Assembly: GCA_002633005.1 (NCBI GenBank)
Contig: NMRA01000017.1
Span: 278,443 to 342,442 of the forward strand
DNA: 64,000 nt
Direction of reading: 5' to 3'
Origin: Phoronis australis
Taxonomy: Eukaryota; Phoronida; Phoronidae
In this document: positions 1 through 11,720 of the stretch, piece by piece
How the letters are laid out: each line of letters opens with the position of its first letter
Numbering within the stretch: the first letter of the stretch is position 1
The notes under the pieces: generated by a model
What the model was told of the DNA's origin: nothing
Seen by the model: only the letters and a program-made list of their open reading frames with translations
Databases searched by the model: none
Position numbers and translations under genes: made by a program

Positions 1-447
1 TGTCTTAACTGTTTATTTGTAGAAATAAAGACCAAAAGTAATAAATCTGGTACTGGCATTGAATAATATCACATCGTGAGAGGTTGGAGAAACAATTGCG
101 GTGGTTTGAACACCTCAAGACAGAAGTTTTCGGATACTTCAAAGCTGAAAAATGCATTTTACCGAAAATTGTGACCTCGCAGAATTCAATACGAGATGGT
201 CCCCTGTGGTTCTCTTATGTACCTAGTGATGCTAAAACTTAAGATTCATTAGTGAGTGAGTGACTGTTGAGAACTATGTCACTACAATTACTTGTAAATG
301 TTACTGATGGATGAATGAATGTACGAAAAAAAGACCTTGTGCAAAACGTGCATTTCAATCATGTGTTTACCCGTGGAAGTCACACACCAACACAAGTGAC
401 ATCTGTAGGTATCAGTAGACACTGCACAGCTAAGAAAAGATGCAAGG

Positions 448-560
448 GTAATTCTTCACCTATTCAGCACACAATATGGACGAAAAGTGAAATTCTATTT
501 TGTTAAATTTCTTTACAAAAATATAGATGAAGAAAATTTTAGTCTAGTACTATGTAGATG
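448..560 (+). repeat. dispersed repeat family R1, copy 1
   Basis: This stretch resembles 39575-39690 in the same orientation. Both hold a near-identical block reading GAATTCTATTTTGT (GAAATTCTATTTTGT here), then AAATTTCT, then ACAAAAATA, preceded by CACAATAT and followed by a matching AAAATTT/CAGTCT stretch. It has no coding potential. The two copies, 39 kb apart, show an old interspersed family of unknown class. Confidence 0.5.
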
Positions 561-813
561 TCATGAAACAGCAATTGGTCAAGTTTCCATTATGTACAGC
601 AAATGCAAAGTTATCAGCCGTTAAAAGATCAATTTTGGCTATTATTTTGAGCAAAATAAGTGGAGAAATCCGTAAGGTTGTATGAGACAATTATTGGAGC
701 AAAACCTTACAAACATTTTCTTACTATTAACAGATACCACTCTTTACATGAGTGAGTGTTTTAATTTTCTAACTACACCCCAATCAAAGTATGGTTGAGT
801 GCACCCCCCCCCC

Positions 814-827
814 NNNNNNNNNNNNNN
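814..827. other. assembly gap inside a poly-C run
   Basis: Fourteen N bases sit inside a homopolymeric C tract running from about 804 to 843. The true C-tract length is unknown. Single N bases also occur at 3950, inside a polypyrimidine tract, and at 42575. Confidence 0.95.
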
Positions 828-1947
828 CCCCCCCCCCCCCCCCGGGCTGCAATTGCACTGAGTTGTATTATACATACAGTTGTATGTAACCCTGAATACA
901 AACAAAGTTGTACCGGTTTCCCTATAAATGGTGTGTGATACATATTGTACTCGAATAGGGTTGTCTGGGTTTACACAGCAATAAAACTGTCAAAAATAAA
1001 CTGCTGTGCATGAGGAGAAACATTTAACTTGTGAGAAAAGACTTACATTAATTGCAATTACAAAAGAATGTGGATAATGAAAATGCCTTGTTTTGTAATG
1101 GAATGTTGTCTCTAGTTTCTCCAAGCGTTACATGTGCCATCTGATGCACTAGACATTCCAAGTATATATTTTTGCCAAGCTTAGAATCTAAATTCCGCTA
1201 ATCTTTTCTTTTCGACATCTCAACTAAAATCTATACTGAATGCTCATTATATGCATCTGTAAGAAAATGATACTTGGCCCTGAGAATGTCGCCCTGGTAC
1301 AACTACCAGTGATTAATTTCTGTCTGTTTGAAGGGACTAGCTGAAAAAAGCCCGACTGTAAGCTTAATGATCAAATCTCATGTCAGCACGTCACTTGATG
1401 TTGGGAGTCCACTGAAGGAGATGTTTGTGACAAGGGAATAAATAGTTGTCGTACTCAGCACACTGGTGGATGTAGAGGTGGGGGGAGGGGTTTCAGAACT
1501 TTTATAATGCTGGTCTTTTGGTAATCGTGGTCGACCCTCGCAACATCCAAGATTCACTAGTACAGTCATGTCTGGTGTAATGAGTTGTTTCAACTCCCTA
1601 ACCATTGTCTCAGTTCAGTGGTGCATGGCATCTATAGTTACTGTTTAACATACACGTAAGTACAATAAGTTCAGGAACTCTGAATCAAGATTGTTATCAT
1701 TCCAAAGCTGTATGTTGGTCCCAGGTGAGTTTTAAGTTTCTGTAGGACCTTGAAAATGTCCATGTTTGGCTAATTTCTTGGTGAAGTGAAATTGTTTGTT
1801 TGGGACCAGTTTCTGGGAGTGTGATTGTATCCATAAACTAAAGACCTACGAAGCACACATACCCATACTGCATCAATTTAACATATGGTACAAGCTCTGA
1901 GGTGTATGCCTCTTACCACATGTGAGTGACTAGAAAATAAAATCCAG

Positions 1948-2331
1948 GACATGTTTGCCTTTGACATTATTGAACTAGTTTAAGCACCAACACCATGGGC
2001 ATCCCCTTAAGCTGGTATTCCTGTGAGGTTGAGAGACGATATTTGTTTTTGTGTCAATATTCGTAGGCAGAAAATACGGCAGTCATTCGGTCGCATCATC
2101 TGATCCCTGCATTTGGTAGCATTATTCATGCCATAAACGGCAGTGCTGGACTTGCAAAGTTGCTTTCATCAAATTGAGTTGAATGAAGAATTTCATGGTG
2201 TAACATTTACTTGTCATTTAAAAATCTTTAGATACAGGCATTTGATTATGGGCATAAGCTCCGTGCCGAAAAATTTCCAACATATTCTCCATCAGACTTC
2301 TGCATGTATCCAGGAAGTGCAGAATTTGTAG
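1948..2331 (+). pseudogene. Gypsy-type LTR retrotransposon reverse transcriptase remnant
   Basis: One reading frame from 1948 to the stop at 2329-2331 follows the N-terminal half of a Ty3/Gypsy reverse transcriptase. In order it shows a DIIE block, then PTPWASP (family WVSP), then FCVNIRR (family FCVDMRR), then LDLQSCFHQIEL (the conserved LDLxxxFHQI block), then RYRHLIMGISS followed by P and F (family YRFLPFGLSSAPATF). Four in-frame stops interrupt it, near 1981, 2011, 2098 and 2131, with no frameshift needed. The catalytic YxDD block, RNase H, integrase and any LTR are not recognisable afterwards, so this is a truncated, dead fragment. Family membership rests on motif order; the exact clade cannot be fixed by eye. 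Confidence 0.8.
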
Positions 2332-2333
2332 AA

Positions 2334-3860
2334 ATACATTAGTATAACGCCACCGGGGCAGATATGGGTTTGGTTAGAGTGCTTAACTGGTGGACAGAGG
2401 TCCTACAGTGAACATTGATTAGTGCTTCAGTTGAAATAGCGACCACGACACTTAGGGACACCTAGGGGTAATCACCATCGGTGAACCTTGACTGGCGGGC
2501 GACCTGAATGTGACTTGGTCACAGTAGCACCATGCAGTGACCCATTTCTGTCATGAGAATTTCTAGAAGCCTATTGGTTACGGTATGGTGGATTTGCTTG
2601 CATAGGCAAAAAAGGCGTTGTCCGGCCACCATCGAGTAATCGGCTTTAAGCCCGCAATAATGGCGAGCGTTCTATGATGTCATAAGCATTGTGGCTGGCT
2701 TCACTCTCATGTTCTTCATCCTGTTTCATTTAGTGAGCACTTTCATTTGGAACATTGAATGTTTTACTTTTGCATTATGGGCTCTCAAAAATTTCGCTTT
2801 TACGATTTTTATGTAAAAAATTATAAGTTGCATGAAACGGAAACACAGTGATATCTTAGAAAACTGTTAAGCAGTTTTGAGATTTCATCCCGAACACATG
2901 TGACCCAATTAATGACAGATTGATATAAAGTTCAAAATGAAAGTCTATAGGCCAGAAAATATGTAATATAACCATTACCCAAATATCACTTTTCAAAACA
3001 AAGTGAGTTGTTTAACTTGCTGTTTGCCTGAAGATGAACATGTGCAAACGCTATCAATCACTTTTTGTCAGGTCTATTTTTTACCACTGGTACTGGTGTT
3101 GGTCTGGTGTACACTCTGTTTGGCTTTGGCTGTTTTGTTTTACCAGAGAAAGCTGATTATCTACACAGTTTGATGATTCTTCAAGCTAAGTAGATTTTGA
3201 AGACATAAGCATAGTTTCATTTTGTGCAACTGGCACTGCCCTCTGGTGGATATGGATGGTGACAGCTTCGATTATGACTGTGAGTTTACCCAGGTCATTT
3301 CTTAGTTTGCTTGCATATATGTAATAGTCCTGTAGTCTTTACGTTGTAGTCCTGTCTTAAAGACCAACAAGTGTGTGCTTTTGTTATAGAGTGTTAGGGA
3401 CGTGATACAAAGAAGAAATCCACGTTCACCGTACTTGCAGGGAAGCCAGACTGGTGAATTCGATCTAGGAACTATAAGAGCCAAGAAGACCCTAGCTCGG
3501 TTGAACTGGAAGGTCAATCAAGTTGAATCTTTCTGTGTTACTTAGCAAAGGTTGAACTTGGATGAGCGTCATCATCTTCATCGTGTGTATAATAACAGAA
3601 TAATTAGATGACATCTAGTATACATGTTGAGAAAGTTTATTTTGAAAATAAGTTTGGACAAATAAAGATTGTGGTGAATGTGAGCATTAAATGGTGTAAC
3701 GTGATTGTTGATGGCTATTATAGCTGGACATCATCACCTGTAACCACTGATCAGGTGTTGTTAATACTGTGCATGAAAGCTACCAATTGAACACTGCCTG
3801 CAGTTTGCTCTCATGTGCTTAGTGTACAGCTCAATCCATGTTCTGTCATAAGACTCCATG
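2334..3860. other. no gene seen
   Basis: AT-rich non-coding sequence with short open frames only. None of them shows recognisable domains, donor/acceptor pairs or codon structure. It may be intronic or intergenic. Confidence 0.5.
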
Positions 3861-3867
3861 TAGTTGG

Positions 3868-3989
3868 CTCTCCCATCCTCCCGCCTCCCCCTCTCCATCC
3901 CCTCTCCTCCACCACTCCCTCCTCTCCATCCCCTCCCCTCCCCCTCTCTNCCCTCCCTCTCTCCCTCCCCTCCACTCCCCCTCTCTCCA
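3868..3989. repeat. polypyrimidine (C/T) low-complexity tract
   Basis: About 120 bases of almost pure CCTCTCC-type sequence with one N at 3950. The proline/serine-rich translations on the plus strand and the Arg/Gly/Glu-rich ones on the minus strand are artefacts of composition. Long mirror-symmetric polypyrimidine tracts can form H-DNA; that is a general property, not shown here. Confidence 0.9.
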
Positions 3990-6900
3990 AGGTAGTAAGC
4001 GGCTCATCATTAACCCCTACACCTGCAGGGTTTCGCACAAGACTTGACATGTCATAGGCAGTGTTCAGGTTGATAGTTCGGAGATGTGATTTCTGAATGT
4101 AGTTGCTAAATGTGAAATATGGCTGTAATATGACTAGGGTCCTATTTGCACAGTTGCGGATAATTTTTAACAAGACTACAGAAGGGTTTTCATAAGTCAG
4201 AGACCTGGGCGTCTTGAGTTTTTGGTAACTTAGAAGAAACCACCGTGACACGTCAAAGGAAATAAATCTAATGTCTGCTTGTGGCCCTCCATTGAGTTGA
4301 TGTTAAGATTTCATTTAGCTCCTAGTCTTCCCTTCCCATATATGGATGCAAGGATAATTTTAGGAGTGCATCGCAGAATTAACCATTTTATTGATGCACT
4401 GTGATTCTTTTTGCTCAGACTATCTGGCATATTTAAATTGTAATGACAATCATGCCTCATTTTGTCTCAATGCATGGTTGATGCATAGTTGTGTTCAGAT
4501 CAGATTCTAACGCATAAGAAGAACAGATCAAAACCATTCTCTATTACCAAATCAACAATCTCGATGTCAGTGAAGGGGTGGGAATTGTGAGAATGCATAT
4601 GCCAAATGTCAATTTTCAAGGTTTTTACAAAAACTCAAATGCAGTAGACATAGACGAGAAGCATAACCCACTGGTGTAGAGACAAAGTTTGGTCTAAATA
4701 AAAAATTCCAAGTGACCTAACGAAGCAAAACTGCCCTCTCTTCCCAATACTGTCGCAGAAGTGGTTTTATAGGCCTACTGTAGCCTATAGTCAGAACTAA
4801 TGAAATATGGCGAAAGTCACACGAGGTTTGCAATCTGGCCACAGCACAATGTGCTTGTCAATCACCAGATACTCTGCGATGAGCTGCTAGGGATGTATGA
4901 TTGATGTCGTTCACTGACTGCAATATTTGATGAAGTGTGATATGCAGTGCTGCTGCATTGTAGGATGAATTGTTTTTGTTATTCCACGTGTTTATCTGCT
5001 CTCAAGTCACTGATGAAAGGACTCAAAGACCTTCCTTCCAACTCAAAAGGTGGGGCTGTCGTCCTGTACACATGAGCACTTCAGGCAAATCAATGTATTC
5101 TCTTTCCGTCTCGCAAAACTGTTCAGAATTTCTGTACAATTCCAAAATGGAATCTAGCGATTTACCACTTTCTATCATCAATATGGTTTTGAGCAATGAC
5201 AGGTCATTGTCAGACTTCTTCCATCATAAGTCAACAATTTTGTAATTAGGGAATGTGAAAACTAAAGCTGCTGACATTTAAGAAGTATTGATACCACCCT
5301 TCTAAAATGTGGACATGAAATACATACATACAAGAGTTAGCCTTGTGTGTATTTGTATTTAACAGACAAGACTTGATAGCAAACCAATGGCACCTTTTGT
5401 CAATGGAGCATGGGACACACCACGTTTTCAAAATGGTCTAAATACCTGGAAGTGAATTTTGATCATATATCATGGAGCCGAATTTCCCCAAGATCAACAA
5501 GAAAGCGGGTTCTTTGATATCGATATTTTGCTGGTATTTTCTTACTTCTTGTGGCAATGTAACGGTACTACTAAGTTGAGTCGTCAAAGATTGAGTGTGG
5601 CCTCATGGTGGTGGTGCCCCTTCCTTACTCACTGAGTCTTTCTATGGATAGAACAAACAAAGACTCTAAGTAACTGGTGCAGTGATGGATGAATGCGGTG
5701 CATGTTGGTTTTGTGAATACTTAGTTACTGATGTAGAAAATACTGAGACTTCTTTTTCCCTCAACTTTGATATATTTGTATTCAAGATTTTTTTTCTAAA
5801 TTGTCTACGGTGTAATAGTTGAAAAAGGTGGGAGTTTTGCTTAAAACCAGAAGGGCAATAGTAATGATAATGTTGAGAACATGTGATGGCAATAATAACA
5901 AGAACAATAATAACAGTAATATTTAGTTATAATAATTTTAACCATGACGGGCATTTTTTACATAGTGATGGCCCGTAGCAATGTATTTTGTATTGCTCAT
6001 AAGATTCCCAATATCAATCTCTATTTCTAAATGTTTATTGCAAATAGTCATAGTTTTCAATGACAGCTGTGAATTTTCTTGCTCCACAATATTGATGTAG
6101 CAGTTCAGTAGAATCATAGTGTATGTGGTCCGCTGATACACTGGAGTGTAACATTGATAGTTACACTCAAGCGGAGTTTTCATAGTTTTATTGCATTGAT
6201 TTTTCACTTTCTGTACCTCAGTGTATTAATAGTGATAGTGGGTAATCCTTACATAACTGTTGTACAAAAGTCATCAGTCAAATCCTATTCAGGTCGTGTG
6301 ATTACTTGGTGAGTGAGTATTAATGAACTCTGTTAAATCAATCACTATTGTTTCAAATTAGACTTAATTTACATACATTCGGGAACCCACATAGGAATCA
6401 ATAACGTCAAGTTGATTATTGCTGGAACGCCTCATTAAATCTGGTGATGGTTTGTTTGCTGCATGCACATTGTATCAGGTAAGAGACAGCTTTCTATCTG
6501 TGATTACATTATAAAGTAACATTCAATTAAGAGAATGTGAGACTTAACACATTCGCTAGTACTCTTCATCTATGCAGGTAGGTCAGCTTCAATAATGATT
6601 GTCAGGTATGTGCGTTTACGTCAAAGTTTTGGCGAAGAGTAAATCGCCATATGAAAATGTAAATGTGACTTTGGCTCAGAAGACAGTGTCAGGTGACCAT
6701 CATCCACATGTTAAAGATATGGCAGATTGTTAGAATCTGTTTTGTGGCCTAGTTTAGGGAATGTCTTTAGTGGTGTGCTCTTGAGTAAAAAGTTGTGGTT
6801 CAGATGGGCAGTTGGCCCAGAACAAGATGGCGACCACAACTCACATTACATCAAAAAAGTAGACAAAACGTTCATCATATTTCTCAAATTTTGGATTATG

Positions 6901-9280
6901 TATTTTGTATCAACAGAGTCTAAAAACAGACATGGCAGTTGGCAGTTAATAAAATTGTTGGGAAATTAATCGCCAATGCAACATTTCCAATTGTCCCCGT
7001 AGTGTGTAACATCAAAGTGAATGTTTACCTGACATACATTCTCTTTGAAATCAAACCATTGGTTGTGCAAAACAGGCACAATTTCAATGCGAACCAAAGC
7101 TGTTTTACCCAACGTTTCCGTAAGAGGTGTATAGGTACACCTTCTCCGATCTCGAGTTCAAAGAATTTGTCGTAAGACTTGTTGCCGATGCGAAAAGTGA
7201 ATAAGCACTCTCTAATGGACACATGCATTTGAGTATCTAAGTATGCAACTTGAAATAGGAGAAATACATGCTGAAAAACTACCAGTGACTATTCTGGGAC
7301 TGGCCTGTTATAGTATTGTCATCAGTCATTGAAGATGCTAAGTTAGATAAATCTGAGTGCAAGCCCCCTTGTAGTCCAAATTTTGCAAGTCGTACAGTTA
7401 AAAAACATTGTTCAAAAAGACAGAAGCATTGTGTGCCATACGCGAATGCGTTATTGATGCACGGTAATTCTTTAATTTGGGATGGCTAGTTTTGCCTTTT
7501 CTAAAATTTGGTACAACTCTGGCCTTGGGCACAGTAATTTTTTGTTTCATTGTGACAGTCCCAAATTAGAGGACTTTTCCATATGTTGTATAGAAAGCGT
7601 TTAAGGTCCAATTTGGGCTGATGAAAGTCATTAGTCTTTTTTAATTGACTGTAATGTGCAAAAGATATGTAATTGATTACTGTATCATCAGGCTAGAGAT
7701 ATCATATCCAACCATCCGTGTACATAGTTAGTGTGAGTGGTTACTGGCTGTCAAGAAAGATATGGTAAATATTATTTTTTGTGTTTCATTTCCTTGTTTT
7801 CATTGGATTTCACTTGACTTGATACCCCCTCTATTATTTTAAATGTTTATGGGACTGGGTGACTATGATAACCTGTTGTATTTTGCATACCTGTAGCAAC
7901 TAATTCTTAATCCTAGGCTCCTGCCTCTATTGTTGTTCAGTGGAACTCCTAGGCTAATTCCTTATCTCTGTGATTGCTTGGTCACTTTAGTTAGAAGCAC
8001 AACATTTAACAATGATGTGAATATGAAGTAGGTTGAAAATTGCGAAATGTTTTTATGAATCAGTTCCATGTCCAAAATGATCCAGCGTAAATAACTCAAC
8101 CATATTCAGTAAGTATGGTGAGGTGGTGTTGGAGATTAACATTGCATGATGTGGGCTATTTGAGCCACCAAGGTTCGTCGTTAGTTCAAAGGTCACCTAT
8201 TTGCAGAATCTTTTGTTTTCCCATTTACTAGTTGTCAATGAGTTTAACTGTACTTTGTTTAGCGTAGATGATGTTCAAATAGCATTGCTGTTTAGTTCCT
8301 GCTATACATGATCATAGTTAGGAACATGCAAATATTTCTTTAAGTATTTACAAACATCCCAGCTCAAACTTCTCCCTCATTGGTTAGTTTTGTATTTGGC
8401 GTGCATTCTGATTGGTTGAATGGGTTCACTTGCAAGTTATATGTAACATTTTATACAATCACACCAGAAGCTTTCAATACATCATACCTAATACATGAGC
8501 ATTTCTCTCTACGAACTACCTCGTGGGTTTTCCTTAGTATAATAAAACCCACACCAGTCTTCCCAAGCCTTCACTGGCTCATCACTAAGTTTTGCCCATC
8601 GTCCTCAATAGGATGTTTTCCTGCTAATTAGTAGACAAATAGGGTACTAAAACTATATCAATATCTTCCATAATACACGTGTAACCAGTCAATTGTGCGT
8701 CTCATTCAAATGAAATCCAACAGCTTAGCAAATACATTAGGCTTCAGTATTTACTCACTATTTAGCAGTTGGCTATCTCTTTCAAGTTTGGCTTCCCTGT
8801 CAGTTCAGCTTTGTTTGCAAAAAGTGTTGCTTGTCGGAGAATATTTCATGCCGTATTCACTTGTGCCTCCGACAGCTTTTCTCATGGTGTGATTATTCTA
8901 CGATTAAGCTTTTACTCCATCAGACATGAACGTAAGTAAAATGTTCTTTTTTTTCAAAAGCTTTTGATTGGTGCCTTCTTTAACAATAAGGTTGAGATGC
9001 ATTGTGGAGTTAAAATGGAAACTGATATCTCCATTTGAAAATGGGCATTGTCAGTCAAAATTGTTATTGCATGTGCCTGGCCCTCAAAAAGTGTTATTGA
9101 TAAGATAGGGTCTTGTTTAACTCAGAGGCGTCCTCAGCTGATCGTCCCCAATATACTACATATGGTAATACTACAAGATATGACACTCGACACTAGAAAT
9201 TCCACCGTGTCTTCGATTCAGCCGTCCATATCAAACTCATAACTCAATAAATTTACACAAAACGGGTTCAACAAACCATG
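3990..9280. other. no supported gene
   Basis: More than 5 kb of AT-rich sequence. A minus-strand open stretch at 5938-6216 ends in a pattern faintly like the last strands of a fibronectin type III domain (a GNLMSNTKYI block), but it lacks a good acceptor and the expected upstream tryptophan, so it is not called. A plus-strand open stretch at 9036-9242 ends four bases before an AATAAA at 9246-9251 but resembles nothing I know. Confidence 0.4.
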
Positions 9281-9287
9281 AGAAATT

Positions 9288-9293
9288 TTTATT
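9288..9293 (-). terminator. candidate poly(A) signal AATAAA (minus strand)
   Basis: TTTATT on the plus strand, AATAAA on the minus strand, lies about 115 bases past the candidate stop codon at 9411-9409. The spacing is typical for a short 3-prime UTR, but such hexamers are frequent in AT-rich DNA. Confidence 0.35.
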
Positions 9294-9408
9294 TCTTATA
9301 ATACCATTCACGGTGTCCTGCTCCAGCGAGTTCTCAAGAAATTCGCTGTGAAAGCATAAAAACATTCCCAAAAAGCCCAAACACACTTTGCACTTTGTCG
9401 GTTCGAGG

Positions 9409-9555
9409 TCAAGAACGGTACGGTAAAGTCACGATGTCGATAGCGCCGTCCATCCGTAATTCATCAGTAATTTCCGTACCGTTGATACAGCTGATGATAT
9501 CTTTCAAGAAATTTTTGTCAGACAGCTCAATATAAGTGGAGTCAATGTGACGGAC
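9409..9555 (-). CDS. possible 3-prime terminal coding exon of an unidentified minus-strand gene
   Basis: Read on the minus strand, an AG at 9557-9556 is followed by 48 sense codons and a TGA at 9411-9409. The peptide has an even mix of charged, polar and hydrophobic residues (it includes YIELSDKNFLKDI, then EITDELRMDGAIDIV, and ends LPYRS). CpG density is higher than in the flanks, and an AATAAA lies about 115 bases downstream at 9293-9288. Together these resemble a last exon plus 3-prime UTR. Against it: the polypyrimidine tract before the AG is weak, I could not find the preceding exon, and I do not recognise the peptide. If real, the gene runs leftward from an upstream start beyond 9600. 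It could instead be a chance open frame. Confidence 0.35.
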   Translation of the reverse strand, partial: VRHIDSTYIELSDKNFLKDIISCINGTEITDELRMDGAIDIVTLPYRS

Positions 9556-10680
9556 CTATGTGACAGGCATACCCTCTGAATTTCTAGTATTAAACTGTTT
9601 GTTGTGACTAAGATATCGACTCAAAATGATTCAAGCTTTTGCAGTACTTAAGCTATATTGGTTTTTTGCTACTAATTCAATGTTTTTAACTAAAATGTAT
9701 CGATTGATCTTTAGCACAAAATCATCACAGGTAGGCCTATGCTAGGAATATACTCTAGGATTTTAACTTTTCAACGCATTTAATTAAAGATATAAAAAAC
9801 CAACTAAAATCTTCACTTCCTTTTGAAGACGGTAATCCATATAGGTGGAAATTAGAGTGATAATCATGCTGTATTTGACGGCTATTAGTTATCAGGAAAA
9901 CCTGTTTTCATGCTTTAAATAGAATAATAATTCAAAAGCAATAAGTAAATATGACTGTCAAAATAGAAAATCTGAAATAAAGTTAAAAACATTACTAATA
10001 ACTGTCATAAAAACATGTTTTAATTAATTGTTTTTTAAATTAAAACTCGCCGTTAGCTTGCACAAAATTATTCTCTGGACCATACCGTTGACGGTTCTGA
10101 TGCTTGCTGTGTAAGGGACAATAATGGTGATGTTTTAAAAGTATTAGTACCAGGACTTCAGTATCTTCCTAAAACAAAGTGTGAAGCATGGTTTAGTAGA
10201 CAGCATCGACTTTTGGCATTCATATTTTGATTGAAATCACCTGTGCTGTCTTCCAGTGTGAAAACAAGACATGTTTTAATCAATTGCATTTAGGATTATG
10301 ATTAAGGAATATGTAGAGCTAACTTATCAGATGTTGGTTTCTATTTAGTGATTAGCGTAATTAGGTTTTCATCCAGCTCTAACTCATGCCTTCTTTTCAA
10401 ATTGAAAGAGAGGCTTTAAATATTACCACATCACAGTACGCACAAGTACAATTATGAATTTCTTGATCTACGATGGCATTTTTTTAGTTTCAAACGATAT
10501 TCGGGCAGGTATTTATTCTTCTCCCAGTTGAATATGTCCTTCCGTTGTCTCCAACAATTTCCTCTATTGTTTCTAATCGCCGATTAAATCTCCTCAAAGC
10601 TCAGCAGAAAAAAATCATCTAATTCTTAAAAAGATTGAGGGATCAAAAATATATACATGCTATAAACATTCCCACAAATA

Positions 10681-10890
10681 AGATTGGCCCAAACCCCGCC
10701 TATCAGGGTAAACGGTGGGGTTTGGCAGATTGAACTAGACCGTATTTATCCACCTTGGCTGAGTCGCGCTCGGCTCACGCTCAAAGGGATGCCGCCAAGC
10801 TGCTCTATTCATCGAGTCACGAGCGAGGATAATTGGCTTCGCTCATGTGGATATGATCAGCTGATTACAGTCTAGCGTAGCAGACTGTAC
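10681..10890. other. GC-rich, hairpin-bearing island of unknown nature
   Basis: About 210 bases are clearly richer in G, C and CpG than either flank. They begin with a 9-bp perfect stem (CCAAACCCC at 10689-10697 with GGGGTTTGG at 10717-10725) and end with a second stem (CAGTCT/AGACTG around 10868-10887). A match to the RNA polymerase III A-box consensus lies at 10756-10766, but I found no proper B box, so a SINE cannot be claimed. Short Trp/Arg-containing open frames occur on both strands. A small transposon or retroposon fragment is the likeliest explanation. Confidence 0.4.
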
Positions 10891-11129
10891 TTTTTATGGA
10901 GAGAGTTTTACATAGTTTTTACTGTAATATTTGAAAAGAGGAGCGAAAACAAATATGAGTACAACTTTGAATTTTTCAAATCGGCCCAGGATAAGAGATT
11001 TTGCAACACAGCAACACTCAAGATTACTTTCATTCGGCACACACGAATACAAAAATATAGGACCCAAGTTATTCAAATTTTGGAATACATGCATTGCAAT
11101 ATTCAAAATACGTTTATTATGAATCTTAC

Positions 11130-11720
11130 AGCTGTAAAACGACGTCGTTTAATTTCATTGTGTTCATTCATTGTCATTCGTCAAATCGCAAATTTCCTAG
11201 AGTGATCTGCAGCGTGCGCGTATGTATATAAAACACGTGATTGTTATGTTTCTTAAGTACGAACAGTAAGAAACTTAAGCATGGGTTGTTATTAACAGGG
11301 ACACAATAAAACGAATTTGGATTTTTGACTATAGTCTTGATACAGCAAGCTGGCTGACCACTGCGTCAGCGTTAGACCCAGAAATTTCACACAGCCCGGG
11401 TAGTTCACCTCGTCACCACGTCCCCAACATGTATATCGAGCCTTGGACTATTAATGTTTTACTCCACGGTAGAGCTAACGACCGTTGGCCTGTGCAGACA
11501 AAATCTGTGAGTTAAGCGGCACTCACCTTGCACGTTGCAGCTGTTCAAGTGAAAAGCAATCTAGTAAACGCCATTTTATTGCATAATTGAAACAAAAAAG
11601 TCGGTCGTTGATGACTCGCACACGCACTCACTCTCATACGCAGACGAACTTCAAAACAAACGTCACGTGACAACAACATGTGTGTTCATCTAGAGATTTT
11701 TCTCGTGTTGTGGGGTACGA
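11130..11720. promoter_or_regulatory. CpG-dense, promoter-like region
   Basis: CpG dinucleotides are much denser here than in the surrounding kilobases. The region holds a 14-bp perfect palindrome at 11137-11150 (AAACGACGTCGTTT, with a CRE-like core), a TATATAAAA at 11225-11233 directly followed by the E-box CACGTG at 11234-11239, and a second palindromic E-box, GTCACGTGAC, at 11662-11671. In many invertebrates promoters stand out by CpG content. It could serve the plus-strand gene whose candidate exon lies at 18416, or the possible minus-strand gene ending near 9288. No transcript evidence is available. Confidence 0.35.

Noticed and set aside
3811-4251. 146-codon minus-strand and 69-80-codon plus-strand open frames over the C/T tract
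   Set aside because: They are produced by the stop-poor polypyrimidine low-complexity tract and contain an undetermined base. No domain or splice structure.
5938-6216. Minus-strand open stretch with a fibronectin-III-like end (GNLMSNTKYI)
   Set aside because: The resemblance covers only one strand-turn segment. The domain's conserved Trp and proline-rich start are missing, and the acceptor is poor.
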